Positions 1 to 9,385 of a DNA stretch of 64,000 bases are shown in pieces (position 1 is the stretch's first letter; each line of letters starts with the position of its first letter). This DNA is from Corticium candelabrum (lineage: Eukaryota > Porifera > Homoscleromorpha > Homosclerophorida > Plakinidae): assembly GCF_963422355.1 (NCBI RefSeq), contig NC_085096.1, positions 6,745,959 to 6,809,958 of the forward strand, given 5' to 3'. The notes beneath the pieces are model-generated. The model saw only the letters and a list, made by a program, of their open reading frames with translations, did no database searches and had not been told where the DNA came from. The position numbers and the translations under genes are program-made.

Positions 1-807
1 TAATCAAACATTCGATCACAGCCTTTATATACAGTTTCTATATTTACATGATGGTAGATTGTCATGATTAGGGGTTACAGCTGCTTTCTTTTGCTGGCTG
101 ACCTTCTCCAATTGCTTTGTTTTAGGATTTCATTTGGAAAATAGACTAACTCAATCAATTTCTTACTTTTGTTGTGTGATGTCACATTCAGCACCTGCCT
201 TGGACTAAGCATTAATTGTGACTAAGTTTTTCTGCTTTGCCACTCTGTAGTATTTCTTCAGGCATGGCTTTATGGTTGCTCTAAGTTACTTCAATTTTGT
301 CTATTCTCTCGCCTATATATATATTAAGGAATGCAATCTTATAATGCAGTTACAGACCAAATCTAAAGTTTGTTCGAAATCAGCTATATATGTAGATATA
401 TTTTAATTAATATATGTATATTTATATTTATATATAGTTTATTATTCTATTTTTTATATTTTGATATCTCACCTAAATGGGAAAATCTAGTCTAGAAAGC
501 TATCTTTTGAAACTAAATTTAGTCTATCTAGAATCATTCTACTATTATATGTCCAAGTCTAATTATAGTTGTTCGTATCAGTTAGACACAGCTTTGCTAA
601 AACTGTCAAGAGTCTGTAAAAGCGAAGTTGCTAATCACATAATTAAGCGACTGCAAAAGAATTCTTGACTGTGACATCAAAAAGCAGGTTTACCCTGAAT
701 ATATAATGCGCCCCAAAGACTTATTGTATATCTATATATATTCTAACAAATAATCATTAATGAAAGAACTAGTATTGTGTTAATTACGTTTTTTGACTGT
801 ATTTTAG
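1..807. other. AT-rich non-coding stretch, probably intron of the CD36-like gene
   Basis: No exon could be recognised here. The stretch is AT-rich, with runs of TATATA near 320-470 and short open frames only. It ends in a pyrimidine-rich tract and TTTTAG at 801-807, the acceptor of the first recognisable CD36-family exon, so I read it as intron. The rest of that gene would lie to the left of the window. Confidence 0.45.
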
Positions 808-1176
808 GCAACTGAAGAAGGTACCTTCTCTCTACTTTCCTCTGTTTTGGGTTGAACAGGTAGAAGTTACAATTCTTTTGACTAATTGCAATTTGCCACT
901 TGCCTACTCTACAGACTGCTGAGATTCCAGATCATTTGGCAAGTAAGTTCAAGTCAGCTTTGCTCACTCCCATCACAATAGCAGACAACATTTTGATAGC
1001 TCTAATGGTTATCACAGGTAACATATTCGGTGACTAGCTACCAGCATGTAAGTATGCTTGAGTGATTGGTGATTGTGCCGTTAGGTTTCATTGGCATTTT
1101 CTGCTTTCTTCTCGCTGCGTGGTTTAAGTTCTCTTCAAGCGCAAGCGAGTTTTCGATTAACGAAGATAGAACTTGA
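808..1176 (+). CDS. CD36/LIMP-2 family scavenger receptor, C-terminal exons (partial)
   Basis: Three short exons (808-859, 915-1017, 1085-1176) join in one frame across GT/AG introns of only 55 and 67 bp and end at TGA 1174-1176. The product reads VPSLYFPLFWVEQ, then a segment with IPDHLASKFKSALLTPITIA, then a hydrophobic stretch through FIGIFCFLLAAW and a short tail ending NEDRT. This matches the membrane-proximal end, second transmembrane helix and short cytoplasmic tail of CD36/SCARB/LIMP-2 proteins. These are two-pass membrane receptors for lipids, lipoproteins or lysosomal enzymes. The ligand cannot be told from the tail. The tail shows no clear dileucine lysosomal signal, unlike LIMP-2. 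The ectodomain lies outside the window. A second copy of the same three exons occurs at 26.75-27.10 kb. Confidence 0.72.
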
Positions 1177-1601
1177 GATGAAGGTACAAGTGCATGTCGA
1201 CTATTTGAAGTACCTCATATGATGTATACGACGTTGTCAGGTTTTGGTTGAATATATTGAGGTATATAATATTCACGAACCAAGACACGTACATGCAGAT
1301 ACTCACTATACGCACCAAGACGTAACACAAATGCGCATGTGCGACTGTAATGGTATTACATTACACTACACTGGTGTATCACTAAAAGCCATTTTCTTCC
1401 TATAATGTAACAGTTTCCGATGCTTACGTCGAGGTACCATGCACTTGGTTCCTTAATTAATTACCTAGCTTCGTCTCGCCTCCACACTCGCGTCATGTCG
1501 CGCCGACATACGAACTTGCACGTGTGCTATGTAGGAGGATTGGATTTCGCGAAGCGTGAGGTCTGAGCAAGCATGCTTAGAGGAGATCCTCGTGTCATAC
1601 T

Positions 1602-3086
1602 ATGTCTGGAGGAGGATTTGACGCTCACTTTGTTGAACCTCTCTCTGTCCGATTGACATGCCCCATTTGTCAATTGGCAACGCGAGAACCTAGGGTTACG
1701 GAATGTGGTCACCAGTTCTGTGTTGAATGCTTGGGGCCCCTCATTAGCGATGGCAAAATGACATGCCCTCTGTGCAGGAAGGAGCTGAAGGAAGCGGATA
1801 TCTACCCAAGCAACATGGTCAAACGCGAAATTCTGAGTCTGAAGATTCGTTGTGATAGGCACGAGGAAGGCTGTAACTGGACTGGTGAACTACGAGACCG
1901 CAATCAACACGACCAAGTATGTGGCCACGTAGCTGAAATGTGTAATTGTGGAAATCGGATAATGAAAAAGGACAGGGAGAACCACGACAGAAATGAATGC
2001 AAACGACGGATCGTACGCTGTTGCTACTGTGACGAAGTGCTGGAACATGTACAGTTAGCTTCTCACTACGAGGTATGTTACAAGTATCCTGTTGGTTGTC
2101 CTCATCAGTGTGGAATGCAGGTAGCTAGGAAAGACATGGAAATGCACTCTAGCAAAGAGGGTGAGTGTCCTAACAGTCCTTTACAGTGTGAATTTGCATC
2201 AGCTGGATGTCAGTACACTGGCAATAGAAAGGAGTTACAGTATCATTTGAACAAGGAGACTGTTCATCACCTCGGTTTGGCTGTGAGCTCACTGCACAGC
2301 ATAACAGTTAGATTGGCAGTTGCTGAAACAAAGCAAAGAGAAACAGATAAAAAGTTAGCACATGCTGAAAAGAAGCTAGCAGAAGCTGAGAAAAAGCAGA
2401 AAGCAAAACTTGAATCAGTGCAAGCACTGAAACGTGAACTGAAATCATTAAAAGCATTCACACATTTTTGTACTCCATCCTGGAAAAATTCTGTACGATC
2501 AATAGACTCTGTGAGGGCTGCGCTAGGTGAACAAACGCAGGTTTCCTTTTACTGGGACAAGGATTTTGTTCATTTTTGGAAGATAAACAACCCTGTCAAA
2601 GCATCTCAAAAAAAATTTTTATCTCAAAAAATGCATGTTGAAAATTCAGGATTGCATTTGCAGCTCGCTCTAAAGTTGGAAGCGAAAGAGTCTGATAAGC
2701 GGTCTGCTTTGGCATATGTGACTGTGTATCGTGTCAGAGGAGGGTATGGTGAAGAAGCACGTCATTGTATGCATCAGATGTCGATGTGTTTGCTAAACCA
2801 ACTGCCATCGCGGACCGGCTTTTTACCCCTAGGGCGGACCCTAGGGCTGGACCGGGAATTAATAAAGGTCACTGGAAAGATTGATTTTAGTTCCAAAATA
2901 GCTCCTTCCGTGGAACACTCCCAAGAGTTGAAAAAATCAGAGCATTCAGCAGAGCTGTCTGTTTTCGAAGACCATCTGTTCAAGCTTGATTTGACACTTC
3001 CAGAAATGAGTTACCCTCCACTGAATGACGAATTGTTGGTTACTTTTCAGCTGAAACAGTTACAGCTAGATTTGCCTAAGATTTAG
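1602..3086 (+). CDS. RING-finger / TRAF-type zinc-finger protein, TRAF-like E3 ligase
   Basis: This is a single uninterrupted frame of 494 codons with no intron. Residues 20-58 form a C3HC4 RING: C20, C23, C35, H37, C40, C43, C55, C58. Roughly residues 80-225 hold a cysteine/histidine-rich array of TRAF-type zinc fingers. Residues 235-285 are charged and heptad-like (KKLAEAEKKQKAKLES), as expected of a coiled coil. The C-terminal 200 residues sit where a TRAF/MATH domain should be, but match it only weakly. The architecture is that of TRAF adaptors, which trimerise on receptor tails and attach ubiquitin through the RING with E2 partners. The ATG at 1602 fits the family because the RING follows within 20 residues. 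The start lies about 425 bp after the CD36-like stop on the same strand, so it probably has its own promoter. Lack of introns may mean a retrocopy or a lineage-specific expansion. No stops or frameshifts are seen. Confidence 0.85.
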   Translation: MSGGGFDAHFVEPLSVRLTCPICQLATREPRVTECGHQFCVECLGPLISDGKMTCPLCRKELKEADIYPSNMVKREILSLKIRCDRHEEGCNWTGELRDRNQHDQVCGHVAEMCNCGNRIMKKDRENHDRNECKRRIVRCCYCDEVLEHVQLASHYEVCYKYPVGCPHQCGMQVARKDMEMHSSKEGECPNSPLQCEFASAGCQYTGNRKELQYHLNKETVHHLGLAVSSLHSITVRLAVAETKQRETDKKLAHAEKKLAEAEKKQKAKLESVQALKRELKSLKAFTHFCTPSWKNSVRSIDSVRAALGEQTQVSFYWDKDFVHFWKINNPVKASQKKFLSQKMHVENSGLHLQLALKLEAKESDKRSALAYVTVYRVRGGYGEEARHCMHQMSMCLLNQLPSRTGFLPLGRTLGLDRELIKVTGKIDFSSKIAPSVEHSQELKKSEHSAELSVFEDHLFKLDLTLPEMSYPPLNDELLVTFQLKQLQLDLPKI

Positions 3087-4722
3087 ATTGTATCACTTGA
3101 TATCAGTTGAACAGAATATCAATTGAACAGAATTTGCAAATGGGTTCCCTGTGAGTTAACCTTCAGCCATTACTCATTAGTTATCCCGCCTACATGTCTC
3201 GCCTTTCTCATTTATCCCGCCTACATGTCTCGCCCGTCTCATTTATCCCGCCTACATGTCTCACCCGTCTCATTTATCCCGCCTACATGTCGCGCCCGTT
3301 TTATTATCTAATTATCTAGCGCGCGCGCAAGGCAGTAGTCGCTTACCTATTATTTGCAATTGTAGCCACATCATAGCAATAAAAATTGCAATTCATATAT
3401 CTTTGATAAGCATATTAACTGCGCTTTGGGATGATATAATTTTTATAACTATTGTTACTTGTTTCGATACGTGACTTCGACATCCAGTCAACGCTACTCT
3501 ATTTGAGTCATTGCTGTCTTCACCAACGGGAAGATCTTTCCTGTGGTGCGTCGCATCGCCGTTTAGAGAGCTAACAAATATATAAAACATTAGAAAACTG
3601 TTGGCATGATAGTAAAATACCACGTTCTGTAACGACAACATACGGGTACATATCCATAGCAACTGGCTAGTATGGGCATAACTCAAATTCTACCCAACGG
3701 CTAGAGCCCGAACTTGCAAAACACTTACTGAAACACTTAGAAACAAGGCCTGGAGAAGAACAAAGCGATTAGACTTCCAAATGCTCTACTTAGAGCGTGG
3801 CGACGTCGCTGTCTTCACCAACCGGAATTTCATCATCGTTCTCCGTCGTATCGTCGTCAGATGACAAGTCCAAAGCATAAAACCGGTGCGTGACCATTTC
3901 GTCCATTCCATTTTCAATTTCCGGCAACAATTGAATATTGAATTAGAAATTGAAAATTGCCTACAAGTTGCTTGCAATTTCAATATTTAATTCTATTAAA
4001 AATTAAAAATTGATTGATCGACGGACTATAATTATTTGCGGATTAAAATGAATATTGAAAACAAACTTAATTTTTAACCAATTTCCTTTTTCAATGCAAT
4101 AGAATATTGAAATTGCAAGCACATTAGTTCAATTTTCAATGTTAAATTCAATAATCAATTTAATTTAAAAATTAAATATAAAATTTTGAATTTGCGTGGC
4201 CAATTCGTCCATTCCATTTTTAATTTTTGAAACAAATTGAAAATTGAATGTCAAATTAAAAATTGACTGGCGTTGCTTGCTTTTACAATATTCCATTACA
4301 TTGAAAATAGAAATTGATTGAAGACCAATTGTGATTTCAATATTTATTTACTTTGCAAATAGATTCAATCTTTCCATACGTCCAATTTTCGTAAATTATG
4401 AATATTAAAATATAGCCTCTGATGCAATTTTTTCTTCGTACTAAATGTAAATAGAAAGTTACCCGCAGCTGCTAGCGCGAGCGATATCTCATAAACGGCA
4501 TAAAGACACCGCGCGGTCGGTCGCCGGTGACTTCAATATTCAATTCTATTGAAAGACGAAAGTTGCGTCTAGCTTAGCCACGCCTAGCCACGCCTCTGGC
4601 ACGCATGCAATGTAATGCAATTAAGAGATGCATGAGAAAGCCTCAACTGGCACGCGACCGACCTCTCACAACAAGTCGGTAAGCACTTGCACCTGGCTCT
4701 CATCAACCATCACGCTCAGACG
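3087..4722. other. Non-coding spacer with minisatellite and AT-rich duplicated blocks
   Basis: No gene is recognisable. A 31-bp minisatellite lies at 3181-3304. From about 3890 to 4420 the DNA is very AT-rich and made of loosely repeated AATTGAAAATTGAA-like words. A block around 3892-3985 containing CGTCCATTCCATTTT recurs about 309 bp later at 4201-4290, which suggests a local duplication. Confidence 0.6.
3181..3304. repeat. Minisatellite, 31-bp unit x 4
   Basis: The word TTATCCCGCCTACATGTC starts at 3181, 3212, 3243 and 3274, a strict 31-bp period, with few substitutions between units. The last unit changes GTCTCGCCC to GTCGCGCCC. The array is non-coding and lies downstream of the TRAF-like gene. 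Confidence 0.9.
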
Positions 4723-7354
4723 CAAGGGCGTAGACACCGGGGGGGCTTTGGGGGCTCAAGCCCCCCCAGAATTTGAGACTTGTATTTCAAATCTTTGATA
4801 CATTAAGGGATAGGCAGTACGCGTACAACACAACACTACATTTACTAATTCAAAAGAGTTTAATCAAAGTGTCCGAATAGTCGTCTTCTGCTTTCATTAC
4901 GTGTAACAAACTCATTCGCAACACCTTTTATTGGTAATGCATCAGTTTTGTCCTTATGGATATGGAGTATCATAGACCAGTTGAGACGACATTCACTTAT
5001 TGTAGAACGTAGCCATGTCTTGAGTCTACGGAGAGCACTAAAACTTCTTTCACTTGTGGCGTTTGTTGCCGGCATTACCAGAATGAGCTTGACTACTTTG
5101 ATGACTTCAGAAAAAAACTGTCTTTCTGCACTGCTTAAGGATTTGAGGTATACGACCAGAGACCGTACATCCGTCAGTGGCTGTTCAGTACCTGCATGAA
5201 GAAGAGTGAGCTGTGTTTGAAGTCGGTCTGGGTGACTGAAATCATCACCATAAAAATTGACAATCTCTTTCAGTGCTTCCGATTGCTGGGGTTGCTGAAG
5301 AGAAGTTACAACTGTCTCTAATTTCTGTAACATGTTGAATCCTTTCTGATGAAATCTATCTTTGACTGCTGCTAAAATCAAGTCAATGGCCTCAAAGTAA
5401 GCCCTTCGATAGATCTCCTTCACTTCTACTGGATGTACTGTTGCACCTTCTCCTACCTCGAATTGTCTTGGAACTTTCCTACGTCGTGGAAGGGTAGGGG
5501 ATGGCACTTGAAGTGACAATCTTTTGCGTTCAACGTACTTCCAAAATATATCAAAGCACTCATCAGATCTCATTGACTGGATAGTTGTTGTTGTAGTACT
5601 GACTAGCTTTTGGCCTTCGCATGCTGAAATAGTAGAACTCTGTAAGGATCGGGACAGGTTGTCCACTATGTTCAGCAGCTTTCTTCCAAGTTCAACACCA
5701 TAAACGAAGTCAAATGTGTCCATCTGCAAAGCGATTCCTCCAATTCTAGCTCTCATCTCAGTATCCTTTGTGGCTTCTTTTGCCACATCCCAAGTCATCT
5801 GAAGTGTAGTGTAGTTTTCAGATATTGACGTTAATGCCTCAGCCCTGACCGTCCATCGTGTAGGACAAAGAATCCGTAGTCCTGGAGAGCCAGCAGTGAC
5901 AACATCTTTAAACTTCTTGAAGATGCTTTCACGTTTGGGTGATTTTTTTATCAACTTAGTAATTTCATGTACGGTCTCCAGAGCACTTCGCATGACCTTG
6001 ATACCTTTCAACACATCCTGAGTCGCTAGGTTTAATGCATGACCATAGCAGTGTGTGTACAACGCACGGGGCTCTAGATCATTTAGTCTTTTTGCAACGC
6101 CTGACTTCGCTCCTGCCATGTTACTAGCGCCGTCGTAGCACTGGCCTCGGCAATGGTCAATCCTTAGATTCATGCGTAACAGGATATCTTGAACTGTTGC
6201 TAGTATAGAGTCAGCAGAAGTTGAGTCTAAGCTATACAGCCCTATTACTTCCTCATGGACTTCCAGATCATCATCTACGTATCGAAGACAGAAGACCATT
6301 TGTTCAGTATTGGACAAATCTGTAGTTTCATCTACCATGATAGTGTACCACTTTCCCGATACCTTCCTAACAACATCTCTCAGAATCATTAATGCCATGA
6401 TACTGAGAATTTCATTTTGTATACAGGGGCTTGTGAACTTGGCCTGGCATTTGTCTAACCATTTCCAGAGCCTCGGATTGTCTTCAGCACGCATAATGAG
6501 GAGTTGCATTAAGTTGGAATCCCTTTCAAGAGCGACACTACCTTCAGGTTTAGACCGACCACGCATGGCGAGACCTTGCCGAGCAAGGTATCGAATGCAA
6601 CTAATAATTATCTGTAACATATTCCTATTCTCAACCATTTCTTCTGCATAACCTTTCCCTAGCATTTGCCCAACATTCTGTTCCTTGCCAACCACCATAT
6701 CCATAGCATCACGATGAAAGACTGATTTCTGATGTTTTTCAAATTTAGTGAGTGCTTTCTTCCAGTCTGTAAAGCCAGTTCTCACGAATTTATCGTCCAA
6801 GTTCCCAGCGCGCAGAGCAACTGAGCCTAAGTCCTTCTTCTCCGCCACCTGGCAGTAGAAGCAGAAGACTTTGTCATCTGCTTCTTGATAATGCAACCAC
6901 GGGTATCTTCTATACCAAGAAGAACAGAATGCTCGCTGCTGCTTAGCAAATGTGCGATATGGGAAGGACAGCAAGGGTTGGTGAGGACTCCAAGGCATCA
7001 AGGTGGGCTGAGGCTGGGCGCCAGCAACCGGTCTTGTCTCGGAGGCATCAGTTGCGTCGGGCTGGTGAGAGTGGTGGCCGCTTTCAGAACTTGTAGAGGC
7101 TGGTCCAGCCACGTTGCTAGTTTGGGCGTGCTCTTGGGCGTCTTCTTCACCTGAGACATTGCTTTCATGGTCAATGCCAGTGGGATAGTTAGTTACACTT
7201 CCATCCGGTTGTTGCGCTTTCCGCAGCCACGCTATCAGAGACATTGTGATACGGATGCAGTCGGGTGATGAACGTGCACTGGGCGCATGCGCAAAAGCAC
7301 AATTAGGCCTCTTGGTTAAGCCCCCCCAGTTTTAGAATTGTGTCTACGCCCCTG
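4723..7354 (-). mobile_element. hAT-superfamily DNA transposon, complete, with imperfect terminal inverted repeats
   Basis: Terminal inverted repeats are visible. The left end begins CAAGGGCGTAGACAC at 4723. The reverse complement of the right end begins CAGGGGCGTAGACAC at 7354. Each is followed by a G7 run within GGGGGGGCTT. This CAGGGGCG start is typical of hAT elements. The element carries one intact transposase gene on the minus strand. hAT elements create 8-bp target duplications. The flanks (CTCAGACG on the left, AGACATGA on the right) share no exact 8-mer, so either the site has mutated or the true edge differs by a few bases. Confidence 0.82.
4860..7244 (-). CDS. hAT transposase (TTF-type zinc finger, RNase H-like core, hAT dimerisation domain)
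   Basis: An uninterrupted 794-residue frame. After a low-complexity N-terminus (1-95) comes a TTF-type zinc finger with C128, C131, H171 and H177, which would bind the transposon ends. The RNase H-like catalytic core shows D305 in MVDETTDLSNTEQ and D371 in CYDGASNMAG, with the RW pair at 463-464 (CPTRW). The C-terminus holds the third acid, E732, in ATSERSFSALRRLK, and the hAT dimerisation segment LRSTISECRLNWSMILHIHK. The protein cuts and re-inserts the element as an oligomer. Length and domain order match animal hAT transposases, often annotated as zinc-finger MYM-type 1-like or 52-kDa repressor-like. All expected key residues are present, so activity is plausible. Domestication cannot be excluded, but the flanking inverted repeats argue for a transposon. 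Confidence 0.92.
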   Translation of the reverse strand: MSLIAWLRKAQQPDGSVTNYPTGIDHESNVSGEEDAQEHAQTSNVAGPASTSSESGHHSHQPDATDASETRPVAGAQPQPTLMPWSPHQPLLSFPYRTFAKQQRAFCSSWYRRYPWLHYQEADDKVFCFYCQVAEKKDLGSVALRAGNLDDKFVRTGFTDWKKALTKFEKHQKSVFHRDAMDMVVGKEQNVGQMLGKGYAEEMVENRNMLQIIISCIRYLARQGLAMRGRSKPEGSVALERDSNLMQLLIMRAEDNPRLWKWLDKCQAKFTSPCIQNEILSIMALMILRDVVRKVSGKWYTIMVDETTDLSNTEQMVFCLRYVDDDLEVHEEVIGLYSLDSTSADSILATVQDILLRMNLRIDHCRGQCYDGASNMAGAKSGVAKRLNDLEPRALYTHCYGHALNLATQDVLKGIKVMRSALETVHEITKLIKKSPKRESIFKKFKDVVTAGSPGLRILCPTRWTVRAEALTSISENYTTLQMTWDVAKEATKDTEMRARIGGIALQMDTFDFVYGVELGRKLLNIVDNLSRSLQSSTISACEGQKLVSTTTTTIQSMRSDECFDIFWKYVERKRLSLQVPSPTLPRRRKVPRQFEVGEGATVHPVEVKEIYRRAYFEAIDLILAAVKDRFHQKGFNMLQKLETVVTSLQQPQQSEALKEIVNFYGDDFSHPDRLQTQLTLLHAGTEQPLTDVRSLVVYLKSLSSAERQFFSEVIKVVKLILVMPATNATSERSFSALRRLKTWLRSTISECRLNWSMILHIHKDKTDALPIKGVANEFVTRNESRRRLFGHFD

Positions 7355-7624
7355 AGACATGAGACATTCCTTGCGGCGATGAGCGAGGGAAGCCCGTTGC
7401 ATGGAGGCACGCATCTAGGGCATCTATAATCAACGAGATCAACGTCTATCCTACACTGGAAAGTTGACGTCTAGTCGATTTGGAAAGACTCCAAGCAACT
7501 ATCTAGCTAGAGGACATTTGCGTGGATCATCTAGGCCACGCCTCTAAACATCTGACGGGGAAGCCCCAGCCGGTATCTATCATCTCACGATATAGCGGCA
7601 GGTCGTGCATTCTCTCCACTCTCG

Positions 7625-7841
7625 ATGTTCATAGACGAAGTTGACGAAGATTTTGTTCGGAAGCGAGTCGAAGAGGGTAATAGTCATGCTGTCATCAGTG
7701 AAGAATTACAGACGATGTTTCCAGGACTTCGGGGACTTAGCGAATGATCTGTTCGCCGTTTCTGTACAGACAGAGGCATAAGTCGACGTTGTTCTCTGAC
7801 TAAAGAAGAACTAGAACGCTGCGTGTCTGACGCCGTAAGCG
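7625..7841 (+). pseudogene. Broken left-arm copy of a helix-turn-helix-like exon
   Basis: From ATG 7625 the frame reads an acidic start (FIDEVDEDFVRKRVEEGNSH), then a predicted helix-turn-helix ending in SVRRFCTDRGISRRCS and LTKEELERCVSDAVSE, then a GTGAGC donor at 7842. A TGA at 7745-7747 interrupts it. The right arm has CGA at the matching codon, so the stop looks like a CpG-to-TpG change. Similar N-termini occur in integrase-core proteins that are abundant in invertebrate genomes (from memory, not searched), so this is probably transposon-derived rather than a host gene. Confidence 0.55.
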
Positions 7842-8139
7842 AGGTGAGCACTAGCTATATCTTTAGGTAGCTGGCTGCATGCTCATTACAGTTAGATTAG
7901 ATCATGATTTGCTCATGATCACTCTATCTAGGTAATGATTGTACACTGCATGTATACTGTGTGCATGGCCTATAATTCTTAAGACACACAAACCAGGTGA
8001 TTGACATTAATTGTCATGTGATTTATTTCTCTAGTTCAACAAACTTTGGCAATGGACAACAATGCTAACAGCAAATTTGAATGATCTAGCTCTATATATC
8101 CATGTTCTTTGACATGTATTAAAATCAAACGTATTGTAA

Positions 8140-8469
8140 TTAGCAGAAGTCTTCTAGAGCCCACTCTGGCACAATGTCATTCCCGGACGTGTTCTGGTAG
8201 ATGGAGCTCGATTCGTTTACTCTTGGTACCGTTCCTCTCTGAGTCTGCCTTCTGGCGTACTTTCTGTCCAAAAACTCAAACACCTTTGTTGTTTCAATGG
8301 CTCTCCACGGAAGAGGTCGGATCAGGAGTTGTGAACGTCCAGCAGTGGTGGCTCCCTCAGAGGGTGGCTCGTTATCACTGCTATTTTCAGAGACTTCTGA
8401 CGACATCAATTCCAGTTTCGTGGCACTAGCGTACGTCTTCTTTTGTTCGTCGTTCAAAGTTGTGGACAT
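8140..8469 (-). CDS. Unrecognised ORF with an LPWR motif, probably transposon-encoded
   Basis: An open frame of 109 codons in the centre of the inverted duplication. It is acidic and serine-rich at the N-terminus (SSEVSENSSDNEPPSE), then has LLIRPLPWRAIETTKVFEFL and a basic stretch (DRKYARRQTQRG), and ends EWALEDFC. I do not recognise it with certainty. The combination LPWR, then a helix, then RR.TQRG occurs in small ORFs that accompany DNA transposons in cnidarian and sponge genomes (from memory, not checked). An acceptor-like TCTTTAG lies just upstream of its ATG on the minus strand, so it could be a terminal exon. Joining it to the exon at 8897-8947 would create a stop, so the splicing is uncertain. 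Confidence 0.4.
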   Translation of the reverse strand: MSTTLNDEQKKTYASATKLELMSSEVSENSSDNEPPSEGATTAGRSQLLIRPLPWRAIETTKVFEFLDRKYARRQTQRGTVPRVNESSSIYQNTSGNDIVPEWALEDFC

Positions 8470-8556
8470 CTCTAAAGATGAAGATCTTTGCAGTTTCTAA
8501 CATAATGAACATATTGATATAAATAATACAGTTGTTCCCCAAAAATATGCAATAAG

Positions 8557-8564
<8 letters not shown>

Positions 8565-8606
<42 letters not shown>
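8565..8606. repeat. (AT)n microsatellite
   Basis: An uninterrupted run of about 20 AT dinucleotides in the centre of the inverted duplication. Confidence 0.95.
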
Positions 8607-8610
<4 letters not shown>

Positions 8611-9082
8611 TGGACATATGCAAGGTTTCATTACAAAGAAAAGTTAAAAAGACTAAAGAAGACAAATTAACTAGAGCGATGACATTCTGTGATCAAGAGT
8701 TATAACTGATCATGAGTATGTAATATTTAGGTGTTACCATGTTACAATTTTGACGTAGAATGCTATTGAAACAAGACCGTATTAGCAGTTAAAATATGTA
8801 TAGTTATATTATTTTGTAAAAGTCAAAGCAAAAAATCAAAAATTTACTGGTGACCGCCTGCAAGTACAAGATATCTTAGACTTTGACTTACATTGTGTAG
8901 CCGTTGCCTTCTTCTTGCCTTTTGACGATCTGAAGATGCAAGATGGTCCGACCTGTCAAAGTCAATATAAATATACATGCATACAGGAATTATAGGCCAT
9001 GCACACAGTATACAGCAAATCATGACCCAATCTAACTATAATGAGCATGCAGCCAGCTACCCAGAAACTTAAAGCTAAAATT

Positions 9083-9300
9083 TTAGTGCTCACCTCGCTT
9101 ACGGCGTCAGACACGCAGCGTTCTAGTTCTTCTTTAGTCAGAGAACAACGTCGACTTATGCCTCTGTCTGTACAGAAACGGCGAACAGATCGTTCGCTAA
9201 GTCCCCGAAGTCCTGGAAACATCGTCTGTAATTCTTCACTAATGACAGCATGACTATTACCCTCTTCGACTCGCTTCCGAACAAAATCTTCGTCAACTTC
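9083..9300 (-). pseudogene. Right-arm copy of the helix-turn-helix-like exon, open but lacking the start codon
   Basis: This is the reverse-complement counterpart of the exon at 7625-7841. It reads through SVRRFCTDRGISRRCS without a stop, up to the same GTGAGC donor. The position of the left arm's ATG is ACG here, so no ATG opens the exon at the same point. A short downstream exon (about 8897-8947, minus), starting after TTGACAG with codons VGPS and followed by a GTAAGTC donor, may continue it. That would give a multi-exon transposon gene on the minus strand. The function is inferred only from the helix-turn-helix-like pattern. Confidence 0.45.
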
Positions 9301-9385
9301 GTCTATGGACGTCGAGAGTGGAGAGAATGCACGACCTGCCGCTATATCGTGAGATGATAGATACCGGCTGGGGCAAATGAAATGG

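Larger units (their letters stand above)
7566..9374. repeat. Large inverted duplication: arms of about 400 bp around a 1-kb centre
   Basis: The left arm (about 7566-7980) and right arm (about 8985-9374) are reverse complements over nearly their full length, with small indels. Both arms carry the same putative exon and its GTGAGCAC splice donor. The centre (about 7990-8980) carries an unrecognised minus-strand ORF and an (AT)n tract. This can be read as a foldback-type mobile element or as one copy of a two-exon gene joined to an inverted copy of its first exon. Confidence 0.85.

Noticed and set aside
4948-7154. Plus-strand ORFs inside the hAT region
   Set aside because: They are antisense shadows of the transposase frame.
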